Below are positions 35,303-43,944 of a DNA stretch of 64,000 bases, in pieces (position 1 is the stretch's first letter; every line of letters begins with the position of its first letter). The position numbers and the translations under genes are program-made. This stretch comes from Lysobacter antibioticus (lineage in GTDB: Bacteria; Pseudomonadota; Gammaproteobacteria; Xanthomonadales; Xanthomonadaceae): assembly GCF_000731095.1 (NCBI RefSeq), contig NZ_JMTZ01000002.1, positions 25,523-89,522 on the forward strand. Reading direction: 5' to 3'. The notes beneath the pieces are model-generated. The model was not told the origin of the DNA and did not search any database. It was given only the letters and a program-made list of their open reading frames with translations.

Positions 35303-37549
35303 TCAGAACTCGTAGCGCGCTGACAGGCTCACTGTGCGCGGCGCGCCGTAGAAACCGGTGACGATGTCGAGCGCGGCGATGTGGTAGCCGGTGCTGCGAT
35401 AGGACTTGTTGCCCAGGTTGCTGCCCTGCAGGCTCAAGGTCCACGGCTGGTTGACCTGCCAGATCAGCCCGGCGTTCCACAATCCGTAAGCCGGCTGCGC
35501 GATCAGCGGCGACAAGGTCGTCTCGGGATAGGTCTTGCTCTGATAGCTGTAATTGATGCGCCCGCCGAGGCTGCCGCCGTTGGCGAGCGGATACAGCGCG
35601 TCCAGGCTCAGCCCGCCCGACCATTTCGGTGCGTTGGTGAAGCGCTGGCTGTCGGCGATGTCCACGCCGCCGCTGCGGTACTCATCGTACTTACTGCGCA
35701 GGTAAGCGACGTTGCCGCTGAGCGTCCAATGCTCGGAGGGCTTCCAGGCGAACTCGTGTTCCAGCCCCTGGATGGTGCCCTTGCCGGCGTTGGTGAAGTC
35801 GCCGAAGAAGCCGGGACTGCCGTTCGGCAAGGTGTAGGAGGTGAACACCGACAACTGGATGTTGCTGTAGTCGTTGTGGAACAACGAGGTGTTCATCATC
35901 AGGCGGTCGTCGAAGAAGGTCATCTTGCTGCCCAGCTCAAAGGACTGGACCTTCTCGTCGTCGATCGGCCGGCACGAGGCCGGGATCACCGCGCAATTGG
36001 CGCGGATGTTGTAGCCGCCGGAATGGAAGCCGGCGTTATAGCTGGCATACAGATTGACGTGATCGTTGGCGCGCCAGGACAGGGTCAGTTTCGGCGAGAC
36101 GTTGCGCGAGGTGTTCGAGCCGGTGAAGTCGGCCAGCTCGGCGATCGGCACCTGGAAGGCGCCGTCGGCGAAGGCGTAGTTCTGGATCAGCGCGTCCTTG
36201 GTCTCCTCGGTCAGGCGCAGCCCCAGATCGAGGCTCCACTGCGGGTCGAGGTCCCAGGTGAAATCGCCATAGGCGGCGATGCTGCGGGTGCCGATGCGGC
36301 CGCTGCTGACCGCGTACTGCGACAGCCGCAGCGCGGTGTACGGCGGCGAGCCCAGGAAGGTGCTGCGGTTGATGCCGCCGGCCGCACCCTTGAAGTAGAA
36401 CAGGCCGAACACGCCGTGGAGCTTGCCGCCGGCATCGTAATTGGCCTGCAGTTCCTGGCTGAACTGATGGTCGCTGTAGCCGCCGGAAGCTTCGCCGATC
36501 CGTTCCGGCAAGGTGTCGAAATCGATATTGCTCTGGGTCGATGAGCTGCGGTAGGCGGTGATCGACTTGAACGCCCAGTCGGCGCTGGCGATCCACTTGA
36601 CGGTCAGCGCCGCCCCTTCCAGCTCGCTGTGGTTGACCTGGGGCATCGCGCTGCGGGTGTCGAAGTCGCTGGCGAGCGGCTTGTACGCCGGATAGTACTT
36701 GTTCGCCTTCAACATCTTGGCGCCGCGCGGATTGGAGTTGTCGTGCATGCCGTCGAGCGCGAGTTCGACGTTGAACGTATCCGACGGGAAGTAACCGAAG
36801 GTGGCGCGTGCGGCGTTGGTGTTCTTGTTGCCGTTGCGGCTGTCCTGGACCAGGTTCTTGCCGTAGCCGTCGTTGTGCATGCTGGCGACGGCGACACGGG
36901 CGCGCCAGACGCCATCGTCGCTGGCACCGCCCAGACTGGCCTTGGCACCGCGTTCGCCATGGGTGCCGACCGTGGCTTCGACGGAACCTTGAGTGCTCTT
37001 GGGCAAGGGGCTCGATACGTACTTGATCGCGCCGCCGATGGTGTTCTTGCCGTACAGGCTGCCTTGCGGGCCGCGCAGCACTTCGATGCGGCTGACGTCG
37101 AACACGTCGAGCAAGGCCCCTTGCGGCCGCGCCAGATAGACGTCGTCGAGGTACACGCCCACGGCCGGGTCGAAGCCCCAGGTCGGGTCGGACTGGCCGA
37201 TGCCGCGGATGTAGGCGGTCAGGGTGGTGTTGGAACCGCGCGCCGCATACACCTGCAGCGACGGCACCTTGCCCTGCAGGTCGGCCAGGGTCTGCACGTT
37301 CTGCTTGAACAGCGCAGAGGCGGTGAAGGCGCTGACCGCGACCGGCACGTCCTGCAGGGTTTCCTCGCGTTTGCGCGCGGTCACCGTGATCGATTCCAAC
37401 TGGGTCGGTTTCTTTTCCGATTCGCCCTGCACTGCTTCGGCCTCGGTTCGGGTCTCGGTCGATGCCCCCTGCACCTCCTGCGCCCGCACCGCCGACCACT
37501 GCGTCGACATCGCCACACCGATCGCCACGCTCAAAAGCCTGTGTCTCAT
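35303..37549 (-). CDS. TonB-dependent outer-membrane receptor
   Basis: The 748-aa protein has a signal peptide (to AVRA, residue about 23). A plug domain (about 50-170) includes IEVLRGPQGSLYGKNTIGG, and a 22-strand barrel ends in the C-terminal SARYEF with terminal Phe. The TonB box region is probably ITVTARKR. It resembles receptors of the iron-independent catabolic type (strong VYLDDVYLARPQGALLDVFD). It imports a large or scarce molecule using TonB energy. An AraC-type regulator diverges from it, and the hydrolase and ligase genes follow. Confidence 0.92.
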   Translation of the reverse strand: MRHRLLSVAIGVAMSTQWSAVRAQEVQGASTETRTEAEAVQGESEKKPTQLESITVTARKREETLQDVPVAVSAFTASALFKQNVQTLADLQGKVPSLQVYAARGSNTTLTAYIRGIGQSDPTWGFDPAVGVYLDDVYLARPQGALLDVFDVSRIEVLRGPQGSLYGKNTIGGAIKYVSSPLPKSTQGSVEATVGTHGERGAKASLGGASDDGVWRARVAVASMHNDGYGKNLVQDSRNGNKNTNAARATFGYFPSDTFNVELALDGMHDNSNPRGAKMLKANKYYPAYKPLASDFDTRSAMPQVNHSELEGAALTVKWIASADWAFKSITAYRSSSTQSNIDFDTLPERIGEASGGYSDHQFSQELQANYDAGGKLHGVFGLFYFKGAAGGINRSTFLGSPPYTALRLSQYAVSSGRIGTRSIAAYGDFTWDLDPQWSLDLGLRLTEETKDALIQNYAFADGAFQVPIAELADFTGSNTSRNVSPKLTLSWRANDHVNLYASYNAGFHSGGYNIRANCAVIPASCRPIDDEKVQSFELGSKMTFFDDRLMMNTSLFHNDYSNIQLSVFTSYTLPNGSPGFFGDFTNAGKGTIQGLEHEFAWKPSEHWTLSGNVAYLRSKYDEYRSGGVDIADSQRFTNAPKWSGGLSLDALYPLANGGSLGGRINYSYQSKTYPETTLSPLIAQPAYGLWNAGLIWQVNQPWTLSLQGSNLGNKSYRSTGYHIAALDIVTGFYGAPRTVSLSARYEF

Positions 37550-37745
37550 CCTGGTCCATTCCCCTGCGCGCATCGCCGTCGTCGCAATGACGGCATGGCT
37601 GCAACATAGCGGCGTCGCCTCGCCGCGGTTCCACCGCGGGAGCACACCGCATTGACCCTGAGTGCACAGACGTGCTGCGTCGCAACATGCAGCGCGAGCC
37701 GCAAGGCTCCTAAGATGCCGATCGACAGTTCACCGAGGGATCGCC

Positions 37746-38708
37746 ATGTTCGCAACCGAGGTTGCAGCGCCGACTGCATTCCCCGCCAAGGCCGCGGCGA
37801 CTCCACGGATCGCGATGGGCGGCTGGTCGACCGTGCATTCGCCCGGCTTCGGCAGCGCCGACGTTCAACTGACCCGCCCTGAAGGACGCATGGGCTGGCT
37901 GGCGAGCCAATCGGTCGGCGCGCTGCAACTCAACCACATCGCCCTGAGCGGGCTGCACATGCGCCGCACCCCGCAGCATCTGTCGGGACTGGCGCAGAAC
38001 TACGTGCTCGCCCTGCCCGCCGCCGGCAGCTCGCGCAACCTCGTCGGCGGCCACGACGTGATCCTGGTGCCCGACCGCATCTACCTGATCTCGGCCGCGG
38101 TGGTCGGCGAGGTACAACCGGAAGGCTGCTACAAAAGCTTCAACACCCTGATACCGGCGCATCTGCTGCAGCAACGCGTGTCGCATCTGCCGACCGTGTT
38201 CTCGGCGCCGCTGGATGGCACCGACCCGCGCGCCGAATTGCTCGGCGCCTATGCGCGGCAGATCGACCGCCTGGCCAAGCAGCTCGGCGAAGGCGAAGCG
38301 CAGGTCCTGACCACGCAGTTGTGCGACCTGGTCGCCCTGATGCTGCGCGGCGATTCGCGCACCTTCTGCGACGACCGCTCGCTGGCCGCCGCGCACAAGC
38401 AGCGCGCGCTGGATTTCATCGAGGCGCATTACTCGAACGAGGACCTGTCGGCGGAAATGATCGCCCAGCGTTGCAGCATCTCCGAAGGCTATCTGCACCG
38501 CTTGTTCCGCGACAGCGGGCAGTCGGTGATGGAGCGGCTGCGCGCCCTGCGCCTGGGCAAGGCCCGCGATATGCTGACCAACGCGGCCCTGGCCAAGCTG
38601 CCGATCTCCGAGATCGCCTACCGCAACGGCTTTCGTTCGCAGTCGAACTTCTGCCGAGTGTTCCGCCAGCAGTTCGGGGTTTCGCCGAGCGAACTGCGCC
38701 GCCACTGA
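37746..38708 (+). CDS. AraC-family transcriptional regulator
   Basis: The 320-aa protein has an N-terminal sensing domain of the AraC-binding-like type (about 30-200). A C-terminal double helix-turn-helix (about 220-320) contains CSISEGYLHRLFRDSG and SEIAYRNGFRSQSNFCRVFR. GAGGG lies before the ATG at 37746. It diverges from the TonB receptor gene across 196 nt and probably activates the receptor-hydrolase-ligase genes. Confidence 0.9.
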   Translation: MFATEVAAPTAFPAKAAATPRIAMGGWSTVHSPGFGSADVQLTRPEGRMGWLASQSVGALQLNHIALSGLHMRRTPQHLSGLAQNYVLALPAAGSSRNLVGGHDVILVPDRIYLISAAVVGEVQPEGCYKSFNTLIPAHLLQQRVSHLPTVFSAPLDGTDPRAELLGAYARQIDRLAKQLGEGEAQVLTTQLCDLVALMLRGDSRTFCDDRSLAAAHKQRALDFIEAHYSNEDLSAEMIAQRCSISEGYLHRLFRDSGQSVMERLRALRLGKARDMLTNAALAKLPISEIAYRNGFRSQSNFCRVFRQQFGVSPSELRRH

Positions 38709-38741
38709 GCGCGCCACGCCGGCCAGCACGTCCCTGCTGGA

Positions 38742-39203
38742 TCAGCGATACAGCATCGCCGCCATGTCGGCGACCAGCGCTGGCTTGTCCTTGCCTTCTA
38801 TTTCCATGACGTTGCGGGTGATCATCAGCAGGCGGCCCTCGCCCTTCGCTCCGACCGCGGCCAACGCGACCCGCACCCGCACACGCTCGCCGGCCAGCAC
38901 CGGCGCCTGGAACCTGACCTCGCCGAGACCGGCGTTGAGGGCCTGCGAAATGTCTTCGGGCAAGATGCCGAGCTGCATCTGCAGCGGCGCGAGCAGCGAC
39001 AACAACAGGAAACCGTGGGCGATGGTGCCGCCGAACGGACTCTCCTTGCGGCAGCGTTCGACATCGACATGGATCCACTGGCGGTCGCCGGTGGTCTCGG
39101 CGAATCGGTCGATCATCGTCTGGTCGACCGTCTGCCAGGCGGACACGCCGAGCTCCTTCGCCACGTGCTCGCCGAGATTGTCGAAGGTATAACGCTGGCT
39201 CAT
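38742..39203 (-). CDS. MaoC-family (R)-enoyl-CoA hydratase-like protein
   Basis: The 153-aa hot-dog-fold protein has the MaoC signature TGDRQWIHVDVERC and GGTIAHGFLLLSLL, with the Asp/His pair (D40 and H45 region) used for hydration of enoyl-CoA. Its place beside the acyl-CoA ligase locus fits fatty-acyl or related CoA ester metabolism. It is convergent with the AraC gene. Confidence 0.9.
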   Translation of the reverse strand: MSQRYTFDNLGEHVAKELGVSAWQTVDQTMIDRFAETTGDRQWIHVDVERCRKESPFGGTIAHGFLLLSLLAPLQMQLGILPEDISQALNAGLGEVRFQAPVLAGERVRVRVALAAVGAKGEGRLLMITRNVMEIEGKDKPALVADMAAMLYR

Positions 39204-39418
39204 CGAGACTCCCTGGCCGATGCGGTGAAGTGCACGCCAGCTTAGCGCGACGATCGCGCCCGGCGGCGAGGTCCGACCGGATTCGCGACCGCGGCCCGCA
39301 CTTCGCGCAAGCGATCGGCTGTGGTCAAGACTTGGTGCTCCCGCGGTGAAACTTGGCCCGACGCGAGCGGCTACAACGCGAAGACCGCGCGGTCGTCCGA
39401 CCGCCAGGAGAGACCGTC

Positions 39419-40366
39419 ATGTCGCTACCGTCCATCGCCCTGCGCCGCCGCTTCCTGTGCGCGCTCGCCGCCCTGTTGTTGGTGTCGTCGATCCCGGCGC
39501 CCGCTTACGCAGCCGGCTATTTCCGCGACCTCTACGTCAGCCTGGCCGGCGCCCGCGATTACCACGGCTACGTACCGACCAGTTACCGCCCCGGTGTGCC
39601 GATACCGATGCTGGTGGCCCTGCACGGCTGCACCGAAAACGACGTCGGTTTCGAATTGCTTTCCGGCTGGACCCAGCTCGCCGAGCAACGCGGCTTCATC
39701 GTCGTCTTTCCCGACCAGAACAACCTCGCCAATCCGCTCGGCTGCTGGAACTGGTACCTGGAGAGCAACCAGCATCGCGGCCTCGGCGAGCCGTCGATCA
39801 TCGCCGGCATCACCAACAAGCTGCGCTCGCGCTACAGCGTCGATCCGCGGCGGATCTACGTCACCGGCGTGTCCGCCGGCGGGGTCATGGCCAACATCAT
39901 GGCCGTAACCTATCCGGACCTCTACGCCGCCGCCAGCATCCTCGCCGGCTGCGAATACGACTGCGACATCCTGCAGCTGCAGTCGCCCGAAACCTCTGGG
40001 AACAAGGCCATCGCCGAGATGGGCAGCCGCCGCCGCGCCGTGCCGGCATTGATCTTCCAGGGCAGCGCCGATCTGGTCGTGGCGCCGTCGACGGCCGAAC
40101 GCCTCGTCGGTCAGTGGGCGACCGTCGCGGGCATCGACAGCGTCGCCGACGAGGTGGTGCATGGCCAGGTGCCGGGCGGCCGCACCTACACCCACAAGGC
40201 GTATCGCGCGGCCGCGACCGGCCCGTCCTTGATCGAGTCCTATCTGATCGACGGCGCCGGCCATGCCTACCCGGGCGGCTGCCCTTGCAGCCTCTACGGC
40301 GATCCCTCCGGCCCCGATGCCAGCAACCTCAGCTGGGATTTCTTTCTCGCCCATCCCAAGCCCTGA
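39419..40366 (+). CDS. Secreted PHB depolymerase-family esterase
   Basis: The 315-aa product has a signal peptide (to YAA, about residue 32). An alpha/beta-hydrolase of the PHB depolymerase/LpqC type follows: LVALHGCTEN for the oxyanion hole, nucleophile in GVSAGGVMAN, GSADLVV with the Asp and GAGHAYPGG with the His. Several Cys suggest disulfides. Likely substrates are polyhydroxyalkanoate or feruloyl-type esters outside the cell. The start at 39419 is set by the signal peptide. Confidence 0.88.
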   Translation: MSLPSIALRRRFLCALAALLLVSSIPAPAYAAGYFRDLYVSLAGARDYHGYVPTSYRPGVPIPMLVALHGCTENDVGFELLSGWTQLAEQRGFIVVFPDQNNLANPLGCWNWYLESNQHRGLGEPSIIAGITNKLRSRYSVDPRRIYVTGVSAGGVMANIMAVTYPDLYAAASILAGCEYDCDILQLQSPETSGNKAIAEMGSRRRAVPALIFQGSADLVVAPSTAERLVGQWATVAGIDSVADEVVHGQVPGGRTYTHKAYRAAATGPSLIESYLIDGAGHAYPGGCPCSLYGDPSGPDASNLSWDFFLAHPKP

Positions 40367-40729
40367 GTCTCGGCGACTGGACTGCGCCCGGCACGCTGCG
40401 GATTTCGTGGCATGCGATTGCCTGGACTCCTGCACTCCGCGACTTGTCGTTCACTTGGCGGAACGACCGCCCGTGCGACATCAGCGGAAATCTACGCACG
40501 CTTCCAACGCCAGGAAGCGGGCGACGACGGAACTGCGACGCGTGTCGTGATCGGGAACGTGATCTCCGACGATAGCCTTATCCAACCCGCACAAGATTTC
40601 TTCCGCGCCAATAAATTTACCGAATAATTTCTTTAATTTCAGATACTTGCACTAGGGATCGACCTAGGTTGCCGGCCACGCTCGGTCATCGTCTACTGGC
40701 CTCCAGTCACAACTGCACAGGAGCGTGTC
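40367..40729. other. Intergenic region with an AT-rich block
   Basis: No gene is supported. Positions about 40595-40650 are strongly AT-rich for this genome (ATAAATTTACCGAATAATTT and following), which suggests a promoter for the DUF6973-like gene or a foreign fragment. An AGGAG ribosome site ends the stretch. Confidence 0.5.
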
Positions 40730-41395
40730 ATGTTGTTGGATCCCATCGGCGGTGGCAGTGCGATTCAACCCAATCAACCCTTGAACTCGCGCCCGGACCT
40801 GGGCCAGATCGAGCGCGATTATCAAGTCGAAACCGACAAGATGATCAAATGGGAGCCGAACTACGTCGGCTGGTTCGTCAAGTCGACGAAGATGACCAAG
40901 ACCGAAGGCGAGATGCTCGACAACCTCCAGTCCAAGGAGGGTTTGATCGGCGTCGACGAGTTCAAGAAGATCGGGAAGGAGGCCTTCAGCACGTCCGAGA
41001 AGCGATTCGACACCGAAAGCGCCGAGGACGGTCACCAGGATGCGTTCCGCCATGCCTATTGGAACGCACGCATGACCAAGGAGTACGGCGAGAAATTCGC
41101 CAAGGACTTCGCCACCGCGCATGAGGGAACGAGCAATAAGAGCGATCGCGAGGCGATGGACCTCTACAACAACGAGGTCGGTCGCCGCATCGCCACCGAG
41201 AACCCTCATGCCAGCAATAAGGAGCTCGCCGACCTGGTCCAGGCGGCGGTCGGCAACGGCGAGATGATCGTGATCGATCGGCAGGGCAATCTGGCGTGGA
41301 GCGATCAGGTGCCGGTGGGAGATCATGGAAAGGCCGATGGCCAGTTCATGGAAGAAGGCAAACCCAGGCCCGACGGCGAGACCTATCCTTCCTGA
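40730..41395 (+). CDS. DUF6973-like protein, possible effector
   Basis: The 221-aa protein is charged and soluble with no signal peptide. Its centre has the block DGHQDAFRHAYWNARMTKEY followed by FATAHE, resembling the DUF6973 domain found at the end of some secreted and polymorphic-toxin-type proteins; the His and Asp residues could form an active or metal site. CAGGAG precedes the ATG. Its GC content is lower than that of its neighbours and it follows an AT-rich block, both signs of recent acquisition. A small lipoprotein is encoded 42 nt downstream. Function is unproven. Confidence 0.65.
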   Translation: MLLDPIGGGSAIQPNQPLNSRPDLGQIERDYQVETDKMIKWEPNYVGWFVKSTKMTKTEGEMLDNLQSKEGLIGVDEFKKIGKEAFSTSEKRFDTESAEDGHQDAFRHAYWNARMTKEYGEKFAKDFATAHEGTSNKSDREAMDLYNNEVGRRIATENPHASNKELADLVQAAVGNGEMIVIDRQGNLAWSDQVPVGDHGKADGQFMEEGKPRPDGETYPS

Positions 41396-41437
41396 AGCAC
41401 CTGAGCCACGGCCGGACCGACGTCAGGAGCGCACTCC

Positions 41438-41785
41438 TTGTCGCACTGCCCGAAACGCCTCTTACTTGCCCTCCTGGGCCTAACGATGGCAGGTTGCAAA
41501 ATGTCCAGCGACTTCGATGCCGAGCTGTGGCGCGAACAGCGCGGTTCCACCGTTTTGGACAATCCGCGGGTCGAACAGGTCGTCCCCCTCGAAGAGGGCG
41601 GCCATATCCGCGAAGGCATGCGCCGCACCGAGGTGACCGAGCTGCTCGGCCCGCCCGATCGAAGTACCTTGCGTAACGATTACTACGAACTCGGCGCTTC
41701 GCCTTACGGCGTGCATTTGGAGCGCTATGCGATCGAGTACAACGACCTCGATCAGGTGGTGCGTTTCGATATCGAGCGACGTTGA
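41438..41785 (+). CDS. Small lipoprotein, BamE/SmpA-like
   Basis: The 115-aa product has a lipoprotein signal with lipobox LTMAGC. A short domain has IREGMRRTEVTELLGPPDRS, then YYELG and a C-terminal strand, resembling the BamE/SmpA fold. It is read from a TTG start with AGGAG about 9 nt upstream. Close linkage to the DUF6973-like gene suggests co-transcription, and an immunity or partner role is conceivable. A bidirectional hairpin follows. Confidence 0.7.
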   Translation: MSHCPKRLLLALLGLTMAGCKMSSDFDAELWREQRGSTVLDNPRVEQVVPLEEGGHIREGMRRTEVTELLGPPDRSTLRNDYYELGASPYGVHLERYAIEYNDLDQVVRFDIERR

Positions 41786-41828
41786 GTTCGATCCGACCCG
41801 GTCAGGATCGAATCTGCAGCCGCAGGAT

Positions 41829-41857
41829 CAGGGAGGCGGAACATACCCGCCTCCCTG
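41829..41857. terminator. Bidirectional terminator between lipoprotein and protease genes
   Basis: CAGGGAGGCGG and CCGCCTCCCTG form a perfect 11-bp stem with a 7-nt loop, followed on the plus strand by CGTTTCC. The flanking genes are convergent. Confidence 0.75.
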
Positions 41858-41876
41858 CGTTTCCGCGGCAGGCTGC

Positions 41877-43757
41877 TTACTGATACACCCCCAGCACCGA
41901 GACGCCGCTGAAGGCGCTCTCGCCGACCACGCTCAGGTAATACGTACCCGCCGCCGGCTGGGTGATCACTACCGCTTCGCCGGTGCCGGGCTTGGCCGAC
42001 TTGCGATCGAACAGCGTCGGTGTCGCCACGCGCTCGTAGGCGACGTAGATCGACACGTCGCCGCTGCCGCCGTAGCTGCGCAGATTGAGGCTGCGCATTC
42101 CGGCCGGGACCACGATCTTGAACAACCGCGCATCGCCGGCCGCACCGGTCTGGCCGGCGATGGCGACACGGTTGCTCAGCAGTTCGCCCTGGTCGACCGG
42201 GATTTCCTGGGTGGCCGCATGCACCGCAGCGGCCGCGTCGACGATGCCGGGGCCTTGCGGCTTGCTCGCCGGCGGCACGACGGTGAACGGCTTGACCGTG
42301 CCGCGCAGCAATGCCTTCACCTGCGCCGGCGTCAGCGGCGGACGCCCTGCCTCGGTGGCCGCGGCTTGCATCAACGCAACCACGCCGGCAACGTGCGGGC
42401 TCGCCATCGAGGTGCCGATCATGCCCATCAGGCGATCGCCCTCCGGGCTCGGCAGCGGCGCCTGGGTGCCGGCGTTGCCGAGCGACCAGATCCAGCGATC
42501 GTCGGGATCGGAACCGCTGGTGGCGTTGCCGCCCGGCGCGGTGACGGCGACGGTGGCGCCGTAGTTGGAGAACCACGAGCGAGCGCCGTCGATGCCGCTC
42601 GCGCCGACGGTGATCACGCCCTTGCAACTGGCCGGCGAGAAGAAGCCGGCGTCGGCATTGTCGTTGCCGGCGGCGACGACCACGGTGACGCCGCGCGCGA
42701 CCGCGCCGTCGATGGCCTCCTGCGTTACCGGGTCCTGGCTGCAGGAACCGCTGCCGCCGAGACTCAGGTTGATCACTTCAGCGGGATCGGCATTGTCCGG
42801 CACACCGTCGACGTGGCCGCCGGAAGCCCAGACGATGGCATCGGCGATATCCGAGGTGTAGCCGCCGCCGTGACCGAGCACGCGCACCGGTTGCACTTTC
42901 GCAGCGAACGCCACGCCGGCCACGCCGACGCCGTTGTTGGTCAGCGCGGCGACCGTGCCGGCGACATGGGTGCCGTGGAACGAGCTCGGATTGCCGCCGA
43001 CCCAGTCGCCCGGATCGTGCGCGTCGGCATCGCGTCCGTCGCCGTCGCCGCCGACGTCCGGGTCGTGGATGAAGTCGTAACCGGCCACGATGTTGGCGTT
43101 GAGATCGGCATGATCGAGGTAGCCGGTGTCGAGCACCGCCACCACGACACCGTCGCCGTGGCTGGTGTCCCAGGCGGCCGGTGCGTCGATGCCCGCGCTC
43201 GGGTGGGTGTAGTGCCACTGCAGGTCGAAACGCGGGTCGTCGGGGACGAAGTCCAGGCGTTGCTTGAGGTAATCGGGCTGGGCGTACTTCACTGCCGGAT
43301 CGGCGCGCAGTTCCGCCAGCAGCCGGTCGGTTTCGCCGCGGTCGAGGCCGCGCGACAAACGCAGCACGTCGGCGCCCGTCGCCAATCGGCGCACGTGCTG
43401 CACGTCGAGTACGGACGCGCCGTGGCCGGCGAGGGCACGCGATCCGGCCAGGCCGGCACGCGTCGCCGCGGCATTCACCGCGCCGAGCACGGAGGCAGGA
43501 CGGCTGCGCGTCTGTGCGGCGTCCTGGTAGCGGACGATGATGCGATCGAAGCGCGCTTGCGCCGGCGCGCTGCCGAGCAAGGTCTTGCGCACGGATGGCG
43601 CGCCGGCGACCGGGCCGTTCGCCGTCGCCAGTGCGGTCAGGCCCGACGCCGGCCACGGCGCGGCACCGGTCAGGTAGCCCGAAGCGAAGGCCGACAGGCC
43701 GGCGATGACGGCGGTGGCCAGCGCGCCGTTGCAGAGGATGCGCGTGCTCTTCTTCAT
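41877..43757 (-). CDS. Secreted S8 subtilisin-like protease with PPC domain
   Basis: The 626-aa preproprotein has a signal peptide (about 1-27) and an inhibitory propeptide (about 65-160). The S8 catalytic domain contains D210 (VAVLDTGY), H261 (HGTHVAG) and S450 (GTSMASPH), with the oxyanion Asn in AAGND (N365). A C-terminal beta domain of the bacterial pre-peptidase (PPC) type follows (about 525-626). This is the usual layout of Lysobacter/Xanthomonas extracellular proteases exported by the type II system, with removal of both ends. It lies downstream of the adhesin on the same strand, behind a hairpin. Confidence 0.93.
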   Translation of the reverse strand: MKKSTRILCNGALATAVIAGLSAFASGYLTGAAPWPASGLTALATANGPVAGAPSVRKTLLGSAPAQARFDRIIVRYQDAAQTRSRPASVLGAVNAAATRAGLAGSRALAGHGASVLDVQHVRRLATGADVLRLSRGLDRGETDRLLAELRADPAVKYAQPDYLKQRLDFVPDDPRFDLQWHYTHPSAGIDAPAAWDTSHGDGVVVAVLDTGYLDHADLNANIVAGYDFIHDPDVGGDGDGRDADAHDPGDWVGGNPSSFHGTHVAGTVAALTNNGVGVAGVAFAAKVQPVRVLGHGGGYTSDIADAIVWASGGHVDGVPDNADPAEVINLSLGGSGSCSQDPVTQEAIDGAVARGVTVVVAAGNDNADAGFFSPASCKGVITVGASGIDGARSWFSNYGATVAVTAPGGNATSGSDPDDRWIWSLGNAGTQAPLPSPEGDRLMGMIGTSMASPHVAGVVALMQAAATEAGRPPLTPAQVKALLRGTVKPFTVVPPASKPQGPGIVDAAAAVHAATQEIPVDQGELLSNRVAIAGQTGAAGDARLFKIVVPAGMRSLNLRSYGGSGDVSIYVAYERVATPTLFDRKSAKPGTGEAVVITQPAAGTYYLSVVGESAFSGVSVLGVYQ

Positions 43758-43883
43758 ATCTCTCTCCCAGGGAAGTGCGATTCGGATGCGGGCAAGGCGA
43801 CCGTTGCGGGGGATCCGGTCGCGGCGCTCGCTGTTTTGTGGGTGGATAGGCGCGAAGCGGACTGACGCTGCGCTGACCTGTGT

Positions 43884-43915
43884 CTTTCCTGCGCAGGCGA
43901 GCCGGCGCAGGAAAG
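43884..43915 (-). terminator. Hairpin between adhesin and protease genes
   Basis: CTTTCCTGCGC and GCGCAGGAAAG form a perfect 11-bp stem with a 10-nt loop, 29 nt beyond the adhesin stop on the minus strand. It probably ends or attenuates adhesin transcription before the protease gene. Confidence 0.65.
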
Positions 43916-43944
43916 AGCGAGGCGTTACGACAACGGCAACCGGC

